Position numbers and translations under genes: made by a program
Shown here: positions 7,584 to 13,157 of the stretch, piece by piece
Layout: the number at the start of each line of letters is the position of its first letter
How positions within the stretch are numbered: position 1 is the first letter of the stretch
Assembly (NCBI GenBank): GCA_002179805.1
Contig: NAVB01002442.1
Location: forward strand, 1-13,157
Source of the DNA: Acanthamoeba lenticulata
Taxonomy: Eukaryota; Discosea; Longamoebia; Acanthamoebidae
Length of the DNA: 13,157 bases
Reading direction: 5' to 3'
Notes under the pieces: model-generated
Seen by the model: the letters and a program-made list of their open reading frames with translations, nothing else
Database searches by the model: none
What the model was told of the DNA's origin: nothing

Positions 7584-9687
7584 TCACTTCGTTGTGTTTC
7601 TCCTTTGACCTTTCTCGTGCCGTTTCGTGGACTCCTGCGGTGACTTCCGCATTGCCTTTTCCTCCTTGATGCTCTTGAAGAGCTTCTCGCTGCTGATGGC
7701 TTTGGCCATACTGCTCCACAGCCCCTTCTTTTTCTTTTTCTTCTTTTCCTCACTAACGCTGGGCGTCTTTGCAGCCGCCGGCACGTGCGCGTCACCACCC
7801 ACCTCACCAGCCTGGTTATCCTCGTCTGCACTGTCACCGCTCCCTTCCCCGCCGTTGCCGCTGCGCGGCGTGGCCGTCGCCTTAATGGCCGCTGCCGCCA
7901 GGCCTGATGGCGATGAAAGCGACGGCTGCAGCTGCATGCGCGGGCAGCCCTCCAGCAGCGGCACGCTTTTCGTCGGCCCGCTTTGGGTGCCCCGTCCCAG
8001 GAGCGGTGGCGGGCGCGCTTTGCTCGCGTTGGAGGCTTCCGCCACGACCGGAGCTGGTCGTTCGTCGTTTTCGTTCTTTTGGTCGCTCTTCTTCATGTAG
8101 CTGCAGGCGTCGAGTTCGATGAAGCCGATCTCATCGACCACCTCGACGTCGTCACCGCTGTCTTCTCCTCCCTCCTCGTCCTCGTCCTCGTCACTGCTCT
8201 CCTCCCCGCGTTCCTTCCTCTCCTTGTGCTTTCGGTACTTCTCGAGGAATTTGTCGATGAACTCCTGGTCGTTCTCGTCCAGGGGCGTCTCCACGCTCAT
8301 GGTCTCCTCGCAGCCGGGCTCCACCAGCGCTTCATTACGTACCTCGTCCCAGTCGCGCTTGTTTTCTCTGTAGTCCTGCTCCAGCTGGTCCAGCTCCTCC
8401 AGGATCTGGTCGCATGTGGGCCGGTCGTTGGGCGAGGAGGCCCAGCACCGCTTGATCAGCTCCGCCAGGTCCTGTAGATGCGTCGTCGTCAAGTCAAGAA
8501 TAGGTTGGGCAAGAGCCGTGCGCGTCACCAGCAAAGAGAATCTCCACTTCACCACGAACCGTGGGTGTGTTGAAGGGAAGGGTGGGTCGGAGGTTCTCCT
8601 TGGCGGCTTTGATGATGATCGAGTATTCAATCACGATGTTCTTGTACTCCCCAAATGGCCGCTGATACTCACCCTGAGAGCAAGAGGAAGGGATCAGCGC
8701 CGTGGCAAGGCACATGCCCACACGCGGTTTGTGGTCAGGTTTATGCGTACGGTGATGCATCGTCGCACGATCTCCCACATGATGATGCCGATGCTGTAGA
8801 TGTCCGATCGGTTGGTGAAGGCGTTGACGTGGTAGAGTTCAGGCGCCGTGTACTGGTAGGTACCGCGCAGCTTCATGAGGGTCGAGAGGTTGGTCGACTC
8901 GGCGAATCGTGACAGTCCAAAGTCGCACACTTTCACCACCATGTCGCTACGGACCTGCGCCGTGCACTCGTTAGCTTCAGACGAGAACCTGGAACCTCGT
9001 TTGATGTCGGTTTGCGTGTGCCCTACCAGCAAATTGAGCGTCTTGAGGTCACGATGGTAGATGGGCGGGGAGTGCGAGTGGAGCACTTGAATGCCCATCA
9101 ATATCTCTCGCAGCCACTTGAAGGTGAGCTGCCACGTGATGTTGAAGCGGGTGTTGTTGAGCACATGGTAGAGGCTGCCGTAGCGGCAGTACTCGGTCAC
9201 GATGCAGATTTGGGGCCGACGGCACGACGCCTTGAACTCCACGATGTTGGGCGCAGAGCCCAGTCGCCTGCGGGCGTGTTTGTGTCAGCTAACGGCGATG
9301 GCGCGCAGAAGGCTGTGGGCTGTGACCGCGAAACGCACTTCATGATGCGGCACTCGTGTTCGAAGGCTTGCTCCGACTTGGACGAGGCCACAACCTTGGA
9401 GCCGCGCGCAGAGAGTACCTTGATGGCGACTTCGCTGCCTCGATACACGCCTGGGGGAGGAAGAAAGACGTTCAACTTTCCATGCGGACGACACAGAACA
9501 GCACACCGATGGCAGAAGCCACGGATGGCAGGAGCACAGGCGAAAGCGTGCCTTTGAAGACCAGGGCAGTGGTGCCGAAGCCCAGCTTTGCGACAAAGGT
9601 CAAGTCCTCCACTGCCAAACGCCAGTCGCCAGCTCGTCGGGGCGTGGGTGAGTCGACCACATACCTCTCCCCGCTGTTCAGGTCCAT
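7584..9687 (-). CDS. TKL-family protein kinase with long acidic/basic tail
   Basis: Six exons: 9687-9552 (or -9507), 9450-9339, 9267-9027, 8954-8751, 8673-8560 and 8471-7584, giving 564 (or 579) residues. The ATG is the first after an in-frame TGA. Kinase motifs in order (564-residue model): nucleotide loop LGFGTTALVF (35-44, third Gly replaced by Ala), VAIK with Lys56, HRDLKTLN (154-161), DFGLSRF (174-180), GTYQYTAPE (194-202) and KRCWASSPNDRP (276-287). This is the tyrosine-kinase-like group, typical of amoebae, usually Ser/Thr-specific with some dual activity. The stretch GEYQRPFGEY plus LRPTLP matches the pattern of Dictyostelium-type TKL kinases (from memory). After about residue 300 the tail holds a charged helix, an acidic run (about 359-383), low-complexity sequence, seven Lys (512-518) and a basic amphipathic stretch. 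No SH2 or transmembrane segment is visible, so it is probably cytosolic. The first intron boundary is uncertain. Confidence 0.92.
8955..9026 (-). other. Stop-free 72-nt intron inside the kinase catalytic loop region
   Basis: This segment starts GTAGGG and ends GCGCAG, with GCTAAC, a branch-point-like motif, about 20 nt before the acceptor. It is a multiple of three and has no stop, so translation runs through and would add 24 residues between HRDLKTLNLL and the DFG motif. Removing it gives HRDLKTLNLLVRSDMVVKV then CDFG, which is the family's usual spacing. Confidence 0.8.
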
Positions 9688-10109
9688 CCGCACCCGAGCT
9701 CAAGATCTCAAGTTGAATCGTCCAAATCGTCCCAATTGATTCAATCTGGTCGCAGATTGGCTGGCCTCTTGTAGGTTGACTGGCTGGCTGGAGTGGTTAT
9801 GCTTGTGGGGAGGCAGAGAAAGCGCAACTCGTCGAAAAGACCTCAAACCACAGGGTATGGGTCGTCTGCGGGCAGCTGCTGGGGCAGTTGTTGTTGTTGT
9901 TGAGCAGAGGGGTGCTGAGGAATGCGAGGCGTCTGGCGAGATCTCAGCCTTTCGGATTTGGGCCAAGCTCTCTGTTTTTAGGCCAGGCCAAGCGATCCAG
10001 GTATGTACCCATTTCTGGCCAGCTCACAAGCAGAACAACAATAACAACTAGAGAGAGACAAGGGGTCCACTCCACTTCAGCTCGACCTGTCTCCGTTCAA
10101 GTTTCACAT
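9688..10109. promoter_or_regulatory. Divergent promoter region between TKL kinase and coiled-coil gene
   Basis: This 422-nt spacer separates head-to-head starts (9687 minus, 10110 plus) and should drive both genes. It contains a (GTT) run near 9888-9901 and a strong donor-like CAG|GTATGT at 9998-10006. The donor is followed by a possible acceptor TTCAG at 10076-10080, a candidate 80-nt 5' UTR intron for the plus-strand gene. A short upstream reading frame starts at ATG 9857 on the plus strand and ends TAG 10049-10051. No TATA element is obvious. Confidence 0.45.
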
Positions 10110-11929
10110 ATGAGTTCAGGATCCAATCCACCCGCGGTGAAGCTCACCTGGTCGGGCTCGGCCACCATCAAGCCGACGGTGAGGCACTTCAACGCGCCCT
10201 CGTTCAATGGAGTGCCTAACTATTCAATCCCAAGCCCTACGAGGAACATCAACCTCAATCGGGGCACCTCGCCTCGCTCTCCCAAGTTACACGCCGGGCT
10301 CAGCGAACTCGCTGCGACCCGCATCAGCCCGCCCATCTCGCCACACACCGGCGCCAAGAGGATTCTCGAGATCGAGAAGGGCGTCGAAAGCATGGTGAGC
10401 GTCCAAGAGGAGGTCGACCGTGTTGAACGCCTGCGGCGGGAGGAAGACGAAGAGCGTGCCCGCCAGGACACCGAGCGGCTGAGGCGGGAGAGGGAGACGA
10501 ATGACGCGCTGGCTGCCATAGAGGAGCTTCAATCCGGGCTGAACATGCTCGAATACGGAGCACCGGTGGACCCGATCCGCACAAGGGCTACGACGGCGCC
10601 ACCAGAAATGTCAGTCGCCTCCACTGGAAGGGCGTCTGTGCTTGTACCGCCTGCCATCGTCGTTGGTGACGACTTTCTGGTGCGCCAGCAGCGCGAGCTC
10701 GAGGCGCAGCGGGAGCAGCTGCGGCGCGAGCAGGAAGAGTGGGAGCGCACGAAGCGGGAGCTACAGCTTAAGGAACATCGACAGCGGGAAATCGACACTC
10801 AGCGTGAGCTTCTCACTCAAGAGCAGCAGCAACGCGAGGCGCTTCAGCGCCAGCTGGCTGCCGAGCGTGAACAGCTTCAGCGCGAGCGCGAGTTGTGGGA
10901 AAAGCAGAGGCGCGAACAGGAGATACTTGACCAGCAGCTCAAAGAGAAGCAAGCTCGCGAGCAGGCGCTCAAGGAGGAGCTGGTTCGAGAGAGGGAACAG
11001 CTGCAACGCGAGCATGCGACACTCCGTGAGCAGCAGCGTCGTGAGCAAGCCGAGCGCGAGCGGCATATCTTAGAGCAGCAGCGCCGGGAAGAAGAGCTCA
11101 AGGCACAGCAACTGCGAGAGCAACAGCAGCGCGAGAAGCTCCAGCTTGAGCGAGAACAGTTGGAACGCGAGCAGACAACGCTGCGGGAGCAACGCCAGCG
11201 TGAGGTGACGAAGGAGAACGAGATGAAGGAGAGATTGCAGCGTGACAAGGAAAACATCGAGCGTGAACATGAAGCCCGCCTTAAGAAACAACAGGAAGAG
11301 CAGCTCCGCCAACACACATCGCAGCAGCAACTGAATCATCATTATCAGCCTCAGCAACAACCACAACTATCACAATCACAACAACCACAACCACAGCAAC
11401 AACAGCACAAACACCAACAGGCTGGCGCAAATCATGACTTGGCCGAGGAGGACAGCTTACCCCATGACCAGCTGAGCCGGGCAGGCCTACTCCACCGCTT
11501 CATCAAGCTAATGGAAGGAATCAAGCGATCGACGGCAAGCAGCCTCACCTACCAGGAACAGTCCGCGGTGCAGGCTGTGATGCTTGCCCGCGACATCAGC
11601 CTGCGCCTGGATTCGCACTTGGACGACTTGATGCCCAGTGTTGACCTCCTTGACGATGACACTTTCAACTCAGTGATCAACTCTATGGACACCATTCGCG
11701 ATGAGCTCCTCTTCGTGGCCACTTCGACTGCCCGCTTCATCTCCGGCTGGCGGGTTCGTTGTTTGCTTCTTCTTCTCTTTTACGAATGTGATTGGGTATT
11801 GATCAAAGAACTAAGTAGGATGGCAAGCTCGACCAGGCGACAATTAACACCTCTTTGGAGAGCATGGTGGCCAAGGCCAACTCCCTGCTTCTTCGCTTGG
11901 CCACACTTGCCCACATTCTAGCCCACTGA
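10110..11929 (+). CDS. Long coiled-coil protein, function unknown
   Basis: Two exons (10110-11753, 11819-11929) give 584 residues. The 65-nt intron has a GTTCGT donor and CTAAGTAG acceptor, phase 0. Reading through it would replace the helical ending, which begins DGKLDQATINTSLESMVAKA, with Cys/Trp-rich sequence. The start is the only in-frame ATG (MSSGSNPPAVKLTWSG). Residues 1-85 are Ser/Pro-rich. A first charged helix covers about 88-145, and a second, very long coiled coil about 187-400, with repeated units such as REQLQRE. A Gln/His-rich linker follows (about 405-440). The C-terminal 130 residues are helical and non-repetitive (e.g. AGLLHRFIKLMEGIKR) and may be a separate domain. Family not recognised; a scaffold or cytoskeletal role is only a guess from the coiled coil. 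Confidence 0.85.
11320..11423 (+). repeat. Gln/His-rich low-complexity coding tract
   Basis: A CAA/CAG-rich tract encodes a Gln-dominated linker with Pro, His and Ser between the coiled coil and the C-terminal helical domain of the coiled-coil protein. It is likely to vary in length between strains. Confidence 0.7.
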
Positions 11930-12139
11930 AGCTTAGTGTACAACACCAGAAAACAAACGCCACTGTGCAGAAAATGTTGTTGAATGTGTGGAAATATGAA
12001 CTTCCCCTTTGGTCAATCTTGGGTCACAGTCATCAGAGTGAGCACGGGCTTGTGATCCAATGCCATTGATGGCCTGATCTTAACTTCTCCCTTTTGCAGG
12101 GTAAGTGGGACTGAATCTCGTTTAACTCGCGTTTTCTGA
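11930..12139 (+). other. Spacer after coiled-coil gene, with isolated splice-like motif
   Basis: I find no supported gene in this stretch; it should include the 3' UTR of the coiled-coil gene. The plus strand carries a textbook acceptor (CTTCTCCCTTTTGCAG ending at 12100), followed after one base by the donor-like GTAAGT at 12102. No exon could be assigned to it. Confidence 0.4.
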
Positions 12140-12645
12140 GCCATCCTCGAACCGTTGTACCTCGCCCAAAGAGCTGAGCGCCCCGACCTGGTGATCAACT
12201 CGGGGCGACCAAATCACAGGCAATAATGCCATCCACAATCCGCGCTACTGGGCTGAGCTACATCGTTGAGGTGGCGAGACTATCCTCCACAAAGTCTCAT
12301 GCCAATCATCAGCGGTATGTTTACTCCATCAAGGCGAGCTCATCGTCTTTACAAGCGGCGAGAGCTAGAGCTCAAAGGAGGAGCAACGTTCAGACTTGGC
12401 CCTTTCACGCCCAACGTGTCCATGTGTCGGTTACTACTGGGACAAGAACGCGAGGGTGCTCGTCAACTCCGCTGAGGATGTGGACGTTCGACACCTCGGG
12501 TTGGATCACGTGACAGCAAAAGCCTGTACAACAGGACGGCGGCGATCCTGCGTGACCCCGCCACCCAGCACCCTTCATAGGGTTCGAGGAACAGATGTAC
12601 AGCGGCGACCAGGACTACGGCAACGTCATCATCATTCTCGACTGA
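12140..12645 (+). pseudogene. Frameshifted remnant resembling a DUF4114-type C-terminus
   Basis: Coding-like blocks occur in changing plus-strand frames. The clearest are LELKGGATFRLGPFTPNV (from 12365), YYWDKNARVLVNSAEDVD (from 12432), SLYNRTAAILRDPATQHP (from 12521) and GFEEQMYSGDQDYGNVIIIL ending at TGA 12643-12645. Joining them needs three frame changes: near 12425-12431, near 12505-12515, and near 12570-12574 in a C run. None has splice sites. The final block resembles the GFED..SD.DYND ending of DUF4114-like domains, known from secreted or adhesive proteins (from memory). Weaker coding-like pieces reach left to about 12140, in frames broken by stops. It could be a decayed gene or a gene with sequencing errors; the minus-strand frames here look like shadows. 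Confidence 0.45.
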
Positions 12646-13003
12646 GACTTGAGCCTCCTTCCCAATCACCGCGCCTGCCACTACAAAGCCCAAGTGTCTG
12701 GTCCGACTGACACAGGACTGGCACCTGTGCTTGCACGGGCCAGTGGTTGCCACCCCTTTGCGGACGTCTTCTATATTCACTTATTTAGTGGTTGACATGC
12801 TTCTCCAGGCGGTCAGCCATCGGCGACTTCTTCGGTGTCGACAGGGGTTGACGAGAATCCCTTTTCTCAAGTTTTTTTTGTCGTGGGCCCAGGATTGGCT
12901 CGCTTTTAGCTGGACAATAAGGAGCCCTCCGGGGCGGCGGAGCATACAGTGCTCGATGGATCGTCGAGGGAAGAGAGCTGAGAGGGAAGAGCCACACGCG
13001 GTA
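12646..13003 (+). promoter_or_regulatory. Spacer upstream of the signal-peptide gene
   Basis: These 358 nt lie between the gene remnant and the next plus-strand start. An open frame crosses part of it in phase with the downstream ATG, but its composition is not coding-like and no earlier ATG precedes a plausible signal sequence. A T8 run lies near 12872-12880. No clear TATA element is visible. Confidence 0.35.
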
Positions 13004-13157
13004 ATGACGACGCTTCCCTTGTTGGTTCTTCTGTTATTGGCGTGCTCCACCTCAAGCCCGGCCTTCGCCGCAGACTCTATCTGTACTCCTCCCCTCGTTG
13101 TTAGTATTTGATATTTAATTTGTTTTCTTAATTTTTTTTATCTTGTTGGTTGGTTGG
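13004..13157 (+). CDS. Secreted or membrane protein, first exon only, cut by right edge
   Basis: ATG 13004 opens a typical signal peptide: MTTLPLLVLLLLACSTSS followed by PAFA, with likely cleavage after AFA and before ADSICTPP. The frame then meets GT-rich sequence: donors are possible at 13097 (GTTGTT), 13100 (GTTAGT) and 13104 (GTATTT). From there the DNA turns strongly AT-rich to the window end, as expected of an intron; without splicing, a TGA follows at 13109-13111. The mature protein is unknown. Its product should enter the secretory pathway (inference from the signal peptide). Confidence 0.6.

Noticed and set aside
7627..8477. Plus-strand hydrophobic frames that look like membrane proteins
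   Set aside because: They are antisense to the Lys/Glu-rich kinase tail; Lys and Glu codons read backwards give Phe and Leu.
9888..9902. GTT trinucleotide run as a possible mobile-element or satellite edge
   Set aside because: It has only about five units, with no flanking inverted repeats or target duplication.
10761..11366. Minus-strand Leu- or Cys/Ser-rich frames
   Set aside because: They are antisense shadows of the repetitive coiled-coil coding sequence.
12463..12780. Minus-strand 105-codon frame
   Set aside because: It is antisense to the gene remnant, which has recognisable motifs on the plus strand; this frame shows none.

Overview
The window looks like nuclear DNA of a free-living amoeba, most likely Acanthamoeba or a close relative (inference). 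Coding regions are GC-rich and cut by many short introns, mostly 50-150 nt with GT..AG ends. The genes include a heterotrimeric G-protein alpha subunit, an amoeba-style tyrosine-kinase-like (TKL) kinase, and an ankyrin/F-box/Ras-like fusion. I see no bacterial operon signals, rRNA, tRNA, CRISPR array or mobile element. All exon joins were worked out by hand from reading frame, splice motifs and family motifs.

Layout, left to right. (1) Minus strand, <1-1161: the 5' part of a Ser/Pro/Thr/Ala-rich low-complexity protein that runs off the left edge. (2) Minus, 1496-3685: an eight-exon, 557-residue protein with ankyrin repeats, an F-box, a Ras-like GTPase domain with altered switch motifs, and a C-terminal CaaX box. 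(3) Minus, 4025-5244: a three-exon protein of unknown function, with nuclear-targeting-like basic patches and a Gln-Ala repeat. It is followed at 3774-4024 by an exon-like, apparently spliced tail. (4) Minus, 5837-7323: a complete five-exon G-alpha subunit of 355 residues. (5) Minus, 7584-9687: a TKL kinase with a long acidic and basic tail. One of its introns is invisible to simple ORF finding. (6) A 422-nt divergent spacer. (7) Plus, 10110-11929: a two-exon, 584-residue coiled-coil protein. (8) Plus, about 12140-12645: a frameshifted gene remnant whose end resembles the FEDxxxxSDxDYND-type ending of DUF4114-like domains. (9) Plus, 13004 to the right edge: the first exon of a secreted or membrane protein with a signal peptide.

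Three of the five minus-strand genes are signalling proteins (GTPase, G-alpha, kinase). They are separate transcription units, so adjacency alone does not show a shared pathway. The most unusual object is gene 2. It combines substrate-binding repeats, an SCF adaptor motif, a GTPase whose catalytic Gln position is Arg, and a predicted prenyl anchor in one polypeptide.
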